Of a stretch of 64,000 nt of DNA, positions 43,610 to 50,750 are shown in pieces. The position numbers were made by a program, and so were the translations under genes. Below the pieces are notes generated by a model. It saw only the letters and a list, made by a program, of their open reading frames with translations. It searched no databases and was not told the DNA's origin. How positions within the stretch are numbered: position 1 is the stretch's first letter; every line of letters begins with the position of its first letter. This stretch comes from Treponema socranskii subsp. paredis ATCC 35535 (GTDB taxonomy: Bacteria; Spirochaetota; Spirochaetia; Treponematales; Treponemataceae), in the NCBI GenBank assembly GCA_000413015.1, contig KE332515.1, forward strand, positions 407,092 through 471,091, given 5' to 3'.

Positions 43610-43638
43610 AGTATAAAGAAAAAGCCCGTTACAGGCAA
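43610..43638 (-). promoter_or_regulatory. Sigma70-type promoter for the ykgJ-led operon
   Basis: Minus strand: TTGCCT (43638-43633), a 17-nt spacer and TATACT (43615-43610), then 6 nt to the ATG at 43603. The -35 lies in the loop region of the tRNA terminator. Confidence 0.7.
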
Positions 43639-43648
43639 CGGGCTTTTT
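43619..43648 (-). terminator. Terminator of the tRNA-Thr/tRNA-Tyr transcript
   Basis: Perfect 12-bp stem AAAAAGCCCGTT (43619-43630) and its complement (43637-43648) with a 6-nt loop; ends in T-run in both directions. Confidence 0.9.
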
Positions 43649-43652
43649 GCAA

Positions 43653-43734
43653 TGGGGAGTGAAGGATTCGAACCTACGAAGGCATAGCCAGCAGATTTAC
43701 AGTCTGTCCCATTTGACCACTCTGGAAACTCCCC
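43653..43734 (-). tRNA. tRNA-Tyr (anticodon GTA)
   Basis: The 82-nt class II tRNA has acceptor GGGGAGT/ACTCCCC, anticodon loop CTGTAAA with GTA, a long variable arm and TTCGAATC in the T arm. CCA is not encoded. Confidence 0.95.
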
Positions 43735-43738
43735 AAAA

Positions 43739-43812
43739 AGCCGACTCAGGGATTCGAACCCTGGACCTCGAGATTACAAATCACGCGCTGCTACCAGCTG
43801 AGCTAAATCGGC
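43739..43812 (-). tRNA. tRNA-Thr (anticodon TGT)
   Basis: The 74-nt cloverleaf has acceptor GCCGATT pairing with AGTCGGC, anticodon loop TTTGTAA with TGT and GGTTCGAATCC in the T arm. CCA is not encoded. It lies 4 nt before tRNA-Tyr. Confidence 0.95.
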
Positions 43813-43827
43813 GCTGCAGGTCGGTAC

Positions 43828-43856
43828 ATAGTATATAATAATATAAATCTCGTCAA
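43828..43856 (-). promoter_or_regulatory. Promoter of the tRNA-Thr/tRNA-Tyr operon
   Basis: Minus strand: TTGACG (43856-43851), a 17-nt spacer and TACTAT (43833-43828), 15 nt before tRNA-Thr. Confidence 0.75.
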
Positions 43857-43871
43857 GTAGTTTTTTTAAAA

Positions 43872-44258
43872 TCATACGGCTGCCGTATACAATTTCAAAT
43901 CGGGAAGCGCGGACTGCATGAGTTTAAAATGCTTATCGTCGGTCCACACTTCACAGTTGTTTTTTATAGCAAGATATGCAATGACACCGTCTTGAAACGG
44001 AACAACAAGACCTTTCTTTTTCAATACGATAAACTGTTTTGCAAGATTGAGCCAATCATTTTCAGCAAAATTAAGATAGGCAAAATCATCCAGCGCTTTT
44101 TCCATTTGCGAAAATTCATAATTCGAGTTACTGCCGCGCAAAAGTTCCGCCTTGATGACGCCGCAAACAGCTACAGGATTTTCGGCAAAAATCTTTTCGA
44201 CTTCGATCGTCGGTTTGTCCCAAAAATCGATGATAATATTCGTATCGACCAAAATCAT
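43872..44258 (-). CDS. vapC: VapC-type PIN-domain toxin
   Basis: This 128-residue PIN protein has the acidic metal-binding residues in MILVDTNIIIDFW, VIKAELLRG, PFQDGVIAYLA and TDDKHFK. VapC toxins cut RNA, often tRNA or rRNA. Its start overlaps the antitoxin stop (ATGA), the normal VapBC arrangement. Both genes are more AT-rich than their surroundings and sit next to tRNA genes, a common insertion site. Confidence 0.88.
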   Translation of the reverse strand: MILVDTNIIIDFWDKPTIEVEKIFAENPVAVCGVIKAELLRGSNSNYEFSQMEKALDDFAYLNFAENDWLNLAKQFIVLKKKGLVVPFQDGVIAYLAIKNNCEVWTDDKHFKLMQSALPDLKLYTAAV

Positions 44259-44470
44259 AAAATACTCGTTTCGCGAAATTTTATAACGGAATTGCGGTCA
44301 AGATGTATTTTCCCCGCTAATGAGAAAAATGCCTGTTTATTTTTCGATTTCGTATGCTCTACAAAAACTTCGCCTTGCTCCGTTTCAAGCAGCTTTATAA
44401 AAGCCGAAACCGATATCAGAAACTCTTCAGGCAGTTTTTTTACCTGCTCGATAACCGTTTCGTACGACAT
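44255..44470 (-). CDS. VapB-type antitoxin (DUF2281-like)
   Basis: This 71-residue protein has an N-terminal helix (YETVIEQVKKLPEEFLISV) typical of DUF2281 antitoxins and a C-terminal toxin-binding tail (LAGKIHLDRNSVIKF). It should neutralise the PIN toxin encoded by the next gene and repress the pair. A GGGGG ribosome binding site precedes the ATG. Confidence 0.75.
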   Translation of the reverse strand: MSYETVIEQVKKLPEEFLISVSAFIKLLETEQGEVFVEHTKSKNKQAFFSLAGKIHLDRNSVIKFRETSIL

Positions 44471-44568
44471 TTTTACCCCCGTTTTATTATGATTACTTTA
44501 TCACATCTTCGGGAATTTTGCATCATCCTTTGATACGGCTTTTTACCGCGGAGATTTATGCGATGCGT

Positions 44569-44946
44569 TTATTCACCTGCAAAATCGGGGCGCAGCGTTT
44601 CCGCTCCGTTTATGTATACGTGGCGGACGGAGGCGCCCTCGTCCATGTACGCGGTAACGAGAGCGCGGATCATACCCTTCGCCATGCCGCGGACGGAGGC
44701 TTCCTGACTGCAAAAAAGCGCGCAGGCGGAAACGTCGATTTCGTTTTGTCCGCATCTGAGCGCGGAAGCGGGATTTTTTGCGTCCAGATCTTCGGTCATC
44801 GTAAACTGTATCGATACGACGTCTTCCGGTGCGATATTGTTAAGTTTAAAAAGAGATGTGCACATATCGCACACCCCTTTCGTAATCGATTCGGCCGTAT
44901 TTTCCGCGCCTGAAGCTCCGCGTAAACCGAAGAGACGCTTTGTCAT
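44569..44946 (-). CDS. aroH: Chorismate mutase, AroH type
   Basis: This 125-residue protein has the AroH-class pattern: LFGLRGASGAENTAESI, IAPEDVVSIQFTMTEDLDAKNPASALR, LFCSQEASVRGMAKG and VRHVYINGAETLRPDF, including the active-site Arg and Cys positions of Bacillus AroH. It converts chorismate to prephenate for Phe and Tyr. No other shikimate gene lies nearby, so its metabolic context here is unclear. It overlaps the SPFH-like gene upstream by 4 nt (ATGA). Confidence 0.9.
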   Translation of the reverse strand: MTKRLFGLRGASGAENTAESITKGVCDMCTSLFKLNNIAPEDVVSIQFTMTEDLDAKNPASALRCGQNEIDVSACALFCSQEASVRGMAKGMIRALVTAYMDEGASVRHVYINGAETLRPDFAGE

Positions 44947-45695
44947 CGGCCGCTTTTTCCGGTACCCGAAAAACTTCCCTGCAATTCGGGATAGGTTTTT
45001 AAAAGTTCGGATACGTCCCTGTTCCGCGCTTCCGTACGTACCTGCTGTATGTGCTGCGCTTCGATATACGCATCGCGCGCGCTGTTATACAATGTGCGGT
45101 CGGGCAGTTTTGACGAAAGAACGGCAAAATTGTCAAAGACGATATTCGGATAATCGGCCGCTGCGCGAACTCCTTCAAGGAGCTCTTCCGACATAACGGT
45201 TTCGGGCTGGAAGTCGGTATTGTCGGAGGATTTTATTAAAATATACGACGCCGCTTTTCCCGCAAGGGCCGTGCACGAAGAATCGAGATATGCATCGAGG
45301 CTTTCGGCATCGGTGACGATACCGTTTCTTACGAGGGCGATGATGTTTTCAGGCGTAACGCGCGCCGTACAGATAAAATCGAATCGATATGAAAAATCGG
45401 GAGCCGATTGAAAAGCGGTACTGTACACATCAGCCGAAGGGAGAGAACCCGATACGGTTTTCGTTACCGTGCGCGGCTTTAAGCTGAATACGCGGAGTAC
45501 CGCGTTTGTCGGAAGCAGGCTTTCCCAATGCCATGAAAATTTGCCCGGCAAAACGGGTTCGCTGTTGACGCCGCTCGTCTTCGATATGAGCACGCCGCAT
45601 TCGCCCGCTCCGACTTTGAATTGCGTCCATCCGAAATAGAACACGACGCCCGCTGAAACAAGTAAAATAAAAAATATTGCGATAACCTTTTTCAT
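44943..45695 (-). CDS. Membrane-anchored SPFH/band-7-like protein
   Basis: This 250-residue protein has one N-terminal membrane segment (IAIFFILLVSAGVVFYFGW) and an extracytoplasmic domain with VGAGECGVLISKTSG and LPGKFSWHWESLLP, as at the start of prohibitin-like domains. A helical C-terminus (AYIEAQHIQQVRTEARNRD) fits the coiled coil of the family. The role is unknown. GAGGAAG precedes the ATG. It is coupled to aroH, a combination I do not recognise. Confidence 0.6.
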   Translation of the reverse strand: MKKVIAIFFILLVSAGVVFYFGWTQFKVGAGECGVLISKTSGVNSEPVLPGKFSWHWESLLPTNAVLRVFSLKPRTVTKTVSGSLPSADVYSTAFQSAPDFSYRFDFICTARVTPENIIALVRNGIVTDAESLDAYLDSSCTALAGKAASYILIKSSDNTDFQPETVMSEELLEGVRAAADYPNIVFDNFAVLSSKLPDRTLYNSARDAYIEAQHIQQVRTEARNRDVSELLKTYPELQGSFSGTGKSGR

Positions 45696-45767
45696 ACTTC
45701 CTCTACGTAGGTATTTGCTGTATACTTAAAATTATAATCTTTTTTACGATAACTGCAAGGTGGGGCG

Positions 45768-46133
45768 ATGGGCGGCAAAGAAATTGAAAAGGACGATTCG
45801 AAACCCGTTTTATACAGGCTCGTCATGCGCACGGTTTTATTTTTCGCCCTCTTTTTGTTTTCACTTCTTGTTTTTTATGCGATCGGAAATTATCAAAATT
45901 TTCTCGACGAAAATCAATATATTATTTTAAGCGCAGCTTCTCTCGCGGCTATTATACTCCTCATTTTTTCAGTTTGGGGCTTTGCCGTTTCGCTTTTCTA
46001 TGCGCTCAAAAAAGATACCTCCCGCCGCCCTCTCTATATCGTATCGGCGGCATTTATGCTTTTTACGGCGGCTTTCGGTTTTGTATGCATGTTCGCATCC
46101 CGCCTCATCGATTTTCTTGCGGACGGAATGTAA
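45768..46133 (+). CDS. Small integral membrane protein
   Basis: This 121-residue protein has a charged start and three hydrophobic segments (about 21-42, 53-78 and 88-110). I recognise no domain. AAGGTGGGG precedes the ATG. Its last 29 nt overlap the 3' end of the convergent thiN gene. Confidence 0.6.
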   Translation: MGGKEIEKDDSKPVLYRLVMRTVLFFALFLFSLLVFYAIGNYQNFLDENQYIILSAASLAAIILLIFSVWGFAVSLFYALKKDTSRRPLYIVSAAFMLFTAAFGFVCMFASRLIDFLADGM

Positions 46134-46917
46134 CCGATGCGGACAATGGCAGGATGAGCAAAAAATCCGCTTCGCATGCGGTAAGCGTCACGGGCTTTCG
46201 CTCCGTAAAATAATTTTCCGAAATGCGGTTAGTGATGCTCGGCATACCCTCTCTTCGAAAGTTTTCCCAAAAAAGACCGTGCGATATGAGCTTTCCTTCG
46301 GTTCGGGAAAAGGCCGTGCGGGCGACGGAAACGATGTCACCCCGTTTTAAATCGGAGATGTCGCAAGCAGTTCCGCTTTTGAGCAGCCGGACGGCTTCGT
46401 TCGGAAGGAGCCATAGGTCGGCATGCTGCGGAGAACAAAACGAATCGCATATCGCCAAAAGGTGGTCGAGCCTGCCGCCCCCGCCGCCGATGAGCGTGAT
46501 AAACGGAATTGCATTTTGTAAAGAAGCTTCACGGAACGCCGCATCCAAAGCGAGTTCCGTGTCGGTAAAATCTTTGTCGCAAGAAAAGCGTTCAATGCGC
46601 ACCTCTCCCCGTTTTTCTCCGAGCTGCGGACTTTCATCATCGCTCCGTCCGTACATATCGATAAGCTTTACATCGGAAATGCTGTCGAAGTCCCCGACGA
46701 TAAAATCGGGCGTCAAATCGATGTGCGCCGCTTCGCCGTTTTTGAACGCGTCCGCATAACGCTTGAGCGTATCGAGTCCCGAATCCGCAGCGATGATGAT
46801 GTCGGGCGCATGGGAGACAAAATACGATTCGGCCGCTTCGGGCTCCGGGGCATCGCCTCCGGTAAAAATCGTGCAGCGTATAGACTTTTTCCGCTCGGAA
46901 AATTTATAATCGCTCAT
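46105..46917 (-). CDS. thiN: Thiamine pyrophosphokinase
   Basis: This 270-residue enzyme adds pyrophosphate to thiamine to make thiamine pyrophosphate. Family motifs: FTGGDAPEPE, IIIAADSGLDTLKRY, TPDFIVGDFDSISD (metal and thiamine site), DKDFTDTELALD and GGGGGRLDHLLA. It is longer than the 210-220 usual, partly from a polar insert near residue 95. ATG 46917 lies 6 nt after TACTAT on the minus strand and has no ribosome binding site. The start is 2 bp from the divergent cca start. Confidence 0.88.
   Translation of the reverse strand: MSDYKFSERKKSIRCTIFTGGDAPEPEAAESYFVSHAPDIIIAADSGLDTLKRYADAFKNGEAAHIDLTPDFIVGDFDSISDVKLIDMYGRSDDESPQLGEKRGEVRIERFSCDKDFTDTELALDAAFREASLQNAIPFITLIGGGGGRLDHLLAICDSFCSPQHADLWLLPNEAVRLLKSGTACDISDLKRGDIVSVARTAFSRTEGKLISHGLFWENFRREGMPSITNRISENYFTERKPVTLTACEADFLLILPLSASVTFRPQENR
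46881..46910 (+). promoter_or_regulatory. Promoter of cca, inside thiN
   Basis: TAGACT (46881-46886), an 18-nt spacer and TATAAT (46905-46910), 9 nt before ATG 46920. The promoter lies wholly in the first codons of thiN. Confidence 0.5.
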
Positions 46918-46919
46918 AC

Positions 46920-48335
46920 ATGTATAGTAGCGCAAAAAATATAAAAATTCCCCCCGTCCTCAAAAAAATGCACGAGATTTTTTCCCGCGGCGGTTTCCAC
47001 TCCTATCTCGTCGGAGGCGCCGTACGCGATATGCTCATGGGCATCCCCCCGCACGATTACGATGTCGCAACCGACGCAAAGCCAGAAGACGTCATGCGTC
47101 TCTTTCACCGCGTCATTCCGACGGGGATCGCGCACGGAACGGTAACCGTACACCTCATGGGATGCCACATCGAAACGACGACGTTCCGCACCGAATCGGG
47201 CTATTCGGACGGACGGCATCCCGACAGCGTTGCCTATGCGGCGTCGATCGAAGACGACCTTTCGCGGCGGGACTTTACGATGAACGCGGTCGCCGTCGAC
47301 CTCGCAGACGGAAAACTCGTCGATCCGTTTTCGGGCAGAGGCGACATCAAAGAAAAACTCATCCGTGCAGTCGGAAATCCGCATGAGCGCTTCGGCGAAG
47401 ACGGACTCCGCCCCGTCCGCGCGATCAGATTCGCTTCTCAATTGAAATTTCGTATAGAAAAATATACATATTCGGATATTTTCGAGGAGAAAACGCTTGC
47501 CGTCGTCAAAAAAATTTCGATCGAACGCTTTCGTGACGAATTCATCAAAATGCTGGCTTCCGACGAACCCTCGGTCGCGCTGAAAATGCTCGAAGAAACG
47601 GGTATACTCGCTTTTTTTATCCCCGAACTCCTCGAAGGACGGGGTTGTCTCCAATCCGATGCATGGGGCTTTCACGACTTCGACGTGCTCGACCACCTCT
47701 TTTACGCCTGCGACGGCGCACCGAAAGATAATCTTGCCGTACGCCTTGCAGCCCTCTTCCACGATATCGGAAAGCCGAAAACAAAGCGTGTACTCGCGTC
47801 AAACGGCATCGAAACGATAACGTTTGACAACCACGAGCGGACAGGCGCCGACATGACGAAAAAAATCCTCACGCGCCTTCGCTTTCCGGCAAAAACCGTC
47901 GCTTCGGTTTCGCATCTCGTAGCCGAACACATGTTCCACTATGAAAGCGCATGGAGCGATGCAGCCGTCCGCCGCTTTATCGTGCGCACGGGAACGGAGT
48001 GTATCGACGACCTCTTCGATTTGCGCATTGCCGATATTTACGGCATGAAGAAGGAACCCGTCCGGCTGCACGACAGCGCTGTCGGAAAAAATCTCGTCGA
48101 ACTGAAAAAGCGGATCGAAGCCGTGCAAAAAGAAAATTCGGCGCTTTCGCTCAAGGATTTGGCGGTAAGCGGAGATGATCTTGCACAAGCCGGAATACCT
48201 CGGGGAAAAGAGATGGGGCACGTGCTCAAAGAACTCTTCGACACCGTACTCGACGATCCGAAAGAAAACACGAAAGAAAAGCTTTTGGCGATCGCACGGA
48301 ATATATATCGAAAAACCGATACGGAGACAAAATGA
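46920..48335 (+). CDS. cca: CCA tRNA nucleotidyltransferase with HD domain
   Basis: This 471-residue protein has the class II nucleotidyltransferase head (YLVGGAVRDMLMG, HDYDVATDA), the RRDFTMNAV motif C, the NPHERFGEDGLRPVRAIRFA motif D/E area, and an HD domain (AALFHDIGKPKTK). It adds CCA to tRNA 3' ends. This is needed here because none of the three tRNA genes in the window encodes CCA. It differs from the second family member at 54151 (PcnB-like), which has RRFRLVHV. Start ATG 46920 has no ribosome binding site; ATG 46968 is an alternative. Confidence 0.88.
   Translation: MYSSAKNIKIPPVLKKMHEIFSRGGFHSYLVGGAVRDMLMGIPPHDYDVATDAKPEDVMRLFHRVIPTGIAHGTVTVHLMGCHIETTTFRTESGYSDGRHPDSVAYAASIEDDLSRRDFTMNAVAVDLADGKLVDPFSGRGDIKEKLIRAVGNPHERFGEDGLRPVRAIRFASQLKFRIEKYTYSDIFEEKTLAVVKKISIERFRDEFIKMLASDEPSVALKMLEETGILAFFIPELLEGRGCLQSDAWGFHDFDVLDHLFYACDGAPKDNLAVRLAALFHDIGKPKTKRVLASNGIETITFDNHERTGADMTKKILTRLRFPAKTVASVSHLVAEHMFHYESAWSDAAVRRFIVRTGTECIDDLFDLRIADIYGMKKEPVRLHDSAVGKNLVELKKRIEAVQKENSALSLKDLAVSGDDLAQAGIPRGKEMGHVLKELFDTVLDDPKENTKEKLLAIARNIYRKTDTETK
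46924..46929 (-). promoter_or_regulatory. -10 element of thiN, inside cca
   Basis: TACTAT on the minus strand (46929-46924) ends 6 nt before thiN ATG 46917 and lies within cca codons 2-4. No good -35. Confidence 0.4.
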
Positions 48336-49480
48336 AAAGCCGCAGATTTCCGAAAATGTTTTTTATAACGTATGTCGCTTTATGTCTCGGCATCATTTTA
48401 TTTGCGTCGATACATAAATTCGGATTTTCCCTTTCCGCTTTTTTTACGACCGTAGCGACGATCGTTTTACTGGGTGCTGCATGGTATATTTCGATTGCCT
48501 CTGCGGTAATCGTTCACGAATTCGGGCATTTGATTTTCGGTCTTTTGACGGGTTATAAATTCGCTGCAATCGGTTTCGCCCATCATCTTTTTTTGCGGCG
48601 GGACGGACGCATGCGGCGCTTTGTCTATAAACTTCCGGGAGCGCTCGGCTTTTGCGCTATGGAAGTGCCCGATATGAAAGACGGAAGCTTCCCCTTTGCG
48701 CTCTATCTTTCAGGCGGCGTTTTATGCAACGTATTTTTCGCGCTCATCTGCATCTTCGCCTTTGCATTCGACATCGGCAGCGGCATATTGTTTTTTCCCC
48801 ACTCATTTTTGCTTTTCGCTTTCGTCAATGCATATCTTGCAATCGTTTCGATTTTGCCGATAAAGACGAAATTTCTCAATACCGACGGAAAGCAATTGTT
48901 CGATTTATTAAAACATAAAAATATACGGAAATCGTTTTGGATTTGCGAAAAAATAAGCGCGGCGCAGTACCGGGGCGTAAAATTCGAAGACATCCCTTCC
49001 GAATGGTTTAATGAAACCGACGATACGCAGAGCGTCTATGCCGCATCGATACGTGCGGTGCGCCTCCTTGCACGGGCAGAAACCGAGAGCGAGCCGAAAG
49101 AAGTATGCGCTCTCATCGAAAAAGAGCTTTCGGAAAATCACGCTCTTTCAGGCACTGCCAAAGGCTTATTGACTTGTATGCGCATCTATTATGAGGCGAT
49201 CGGCGAACGGGATGCCGGCACATTGAAAAAATTAATAACGCAAACGCAAATCGATTTTATGAAACGAATTAAAAATATGCCTTCGGCCATACAGAGCGAA
49301 TACGCATATACGCTCCTCGTAGAAAAAGACGTTCACGAAGCTTCCCGCATAAAGGCTCGCTTGGAAAAGATTTCGAAAAAATATCCTTTTCCGGCTGAAA
49401 TCGATACGGCAAAAAAGCTTATCGCCCGTGCGGACGAAATCTCGAAGCGTGAAAACCCGAATGAAAACGAGGATATGTGA
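48332..49480 (+). CDS. M50-type membrane metalloprotease-like protein
   Basis: This 382-residue protein has about five membrane segments in its first 190 residues, with the zinc motif VIVHEFGHLIFG and a later LNTDGKQLFDLL that matches the N-D-G/NTDG element of site-2 proteases. The C-terminal half is soluble and helical. It would cut membrane proteins within the bilayer. It overlaps the cca stop by 4 nt (ATGA), so the two are coupled. Substrate unknown. Confidence 0.78.
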   Translation: MKSRRFPKMFFITYVALCLGIILFASIHKFGFSLSAFFTTVATIVLLGAAWYISIASAVIVHEFGHLIFGLLTGYKFAAIGFAHHLFLRRDGRMRRFVYKLPGALGFCAMEVPDMKDGSFPFALYLSGGVLCNVFFALICIFAFAFDIGSGILFFPHSFLLFAFVNAYLAIVSILPIKTKFLNTDGKQLFDLLKHKNIRKSFWICEKISAAQYRGVKFEDIPSEWFNETDDTQSVYAASIRAVRLLARAETESEPKEVCALIEKELSENHALSGTAKGLLTCMRIYYEAIGERDAGTLKKLITQTQIDFMKRIKNMPSAIQSEYAYTLLVEKDVHEASRIKARLEKISKKYPFPAEIDTAKKLIARADEISKRENPNENEDM

Positions 49481-49567
49481 GGCAATGGCATCTGGAGATT
49501 TTTTCAAATATCGTTTATCATCCGAAGCAAATATCGAAAGGTATAAAATACCAGGAGGCTTAATTTT

Positions 49568-49933
49568 ATGAAAAAGCTGTGTGTAATTGCGGCAGCTGCC
49601 GTGATCGGAATGTTTTCGCTGTATGCAAGCGGTAAAGGTGTTTCGTACAAAGCGGGAACGTACAAAGGAACGGCGAAGGGTAACAACGGAGATATAACGC
49701 TCGAAGTAACCTTTTCAAAAAATGCGATCAAAAGCATTAAAGTCGTTTCGCACAAAGAAACGCCCGGTCTTTCCGATCCCGCGTTCGCAAAGATTCCCGA
49801 AGCGATCGTAAAAAAACAAACGCTCGCCGTCGACGCCGTTTCGGGAGCAACGAATACGTCCCGCGCGATCCTTGAAGCCGTTGAAAAAGCGGTCAAAGCT
49901 GCAGGCGGCGATGCCGCGGCTTTGAAAAAATAA
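49568..49933 (+). CDS. Exported FMN-binding domain protein
   Basis: This 121-residue protein has a signal peptide (MKKLCVIAAAAVIGMFSLYAS) and an FMN_bind domain with the flavinylation motif DAVSGATNTS, in which Thr is the usual covalent FMN site set by ApbE-type flavin transferases. Stand-alone domains of this kind carry electrons in extracytoplasmic redox chains. CAGGAGG precedes the ATG. No flavin transferase or partner gene is adjacent. Confidence 0.85.
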   Translation: MKKLCVIAAAAVIGMFSLYASGKGVSYKAGTYKGTAKGNNGDITLEVTFSKNAIKSIKVVSHKETPGLSDPAFAKIPEAIVKKQTLAVDAVSGATNTSRAILEAVEKAVKAAGGDAAALKK

Positions 49934-49947
49934 AACCGCCGAAACGT

Positions 49948-49977
49948 GCCGCACATTCTAAGCTTTGAATGTGCGGC
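49948..49977. terminator. Hairpin between convergent genes
   Basis: GCCGCACATTC (49948-49958) and its complement (49967-49977) with an 8-nt loop. No long T-run follows, but its position between two convergent genes suggests a bidirectional terminator. Confidence 0.55.
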
Positions 49978-49981
49978 GGCG

Positions 49982-50743
49982 TTACGCATCAGCTGTAAGC
50001 CGTATCGGGCAGTGATCGCTTCCCGTAACGCCGCTCAAAATTTCGCTCGATATTACGCGAGGCGCAAAGCTTTCGTTTACGCACTGGTAATCGATTCTCC
50101 ATCCGATATTTTTTTCCCTCGCGTGAAAGCGGTAACTCCACCACGTATACCGTTCGGGTTCCGCGCAAAACATTCGGAACGTATCCGTATAGCCGCTTGA
50201 TGTAAATTCGTCCATCCACGCCCGCTCTTCGGGAAGATAGCCCGCATTGCCTTCGTTCGCTTTAGGATTTGCCAAATCGATCGGTTTATGCGCGATATTG
50301 TAGTCGCCGCACAGCACGACGTCGAAACCTTTTTTGACGAGCGTATCGAGATATTTTAAAATCGAAGCGCAAAAGCCGAGCTTGTATTCGAGCCGTTTGC
50401 CGCCGTCTTGACTGTTCGGAAAATACGCGCTTATGACGACGAGTTTTCCGAAATATGCGCTCACGACCCTTCCTTCCGCGTCGTAAGCGGCGTCTCCGAG
50501 GTATTCGACTTTGTCGGGCGTTTTTTTCGTATAAAGCGCCGTGCCGCTGTAGCCCGCCTTTTGTGCCGATGCGAAAAAGGACGTGTAGGTGCCGGGCTGC
50601 AAAAGAGCGGATGAAAGCTGTTCGGGTTTGGCTTTCGTTTCCTGAATGCACACGATATCGGCACCGCAAGAGGCGAGCCAGTCGACAAATCCTTTTTTTT
50701 CAACGGCTCGGATACCGTTTACGTTCCACGAAATGATGTTCAT
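49982..50743 (-). CDS. xth: Exodeoxyribonuclease III
   Basis: This 253-residue nuclease of the endonuclease/exonuclease/phosphatase family cuts at abasic sites and trims 3' ends in base-excision repair. Motifs: MNIISWNVNGIRA, CIQETKA (metal Glu), LCGDYNIAH and GSDHCPI at the C-terminus (catalytic Asp-His). It follows trpS by 7 nt on the same strand, so it is probably co-transcribed. Confidence 0.95.
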   Translation of the reverse strand: MNIISWNVNGIRAVEKKGFVDWLASCGADIVCIQETKAKPEQLSSALLQPGTYTSFFASAQKAGYSGTALYTKKTPDKVEYLGDAAYDAEGRVVSAYFGKLVVISAYFPNSQDGGKRLEYKLGFCASILKYLDTLVKKGFDVVLCGDYNIAHKPIDLANPKANEGNAGYLPEERAWMDEFTSSGYTDTFRMFCAEPERYTWWSYRFHAREKNIGWRIDYQCVNESFAPRVISSEILSGVTGSDHCPIRLTADA

Positions 50744-50750
50744 ACTTTCC

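Noticed and set aside
43739-44470. Genomic island at the tRNA-Thr/Tyr genes
   Set aside because: Only the VapBC pair is AT-rich; no direct repeat of a tRNA end or integrase was found nearby.
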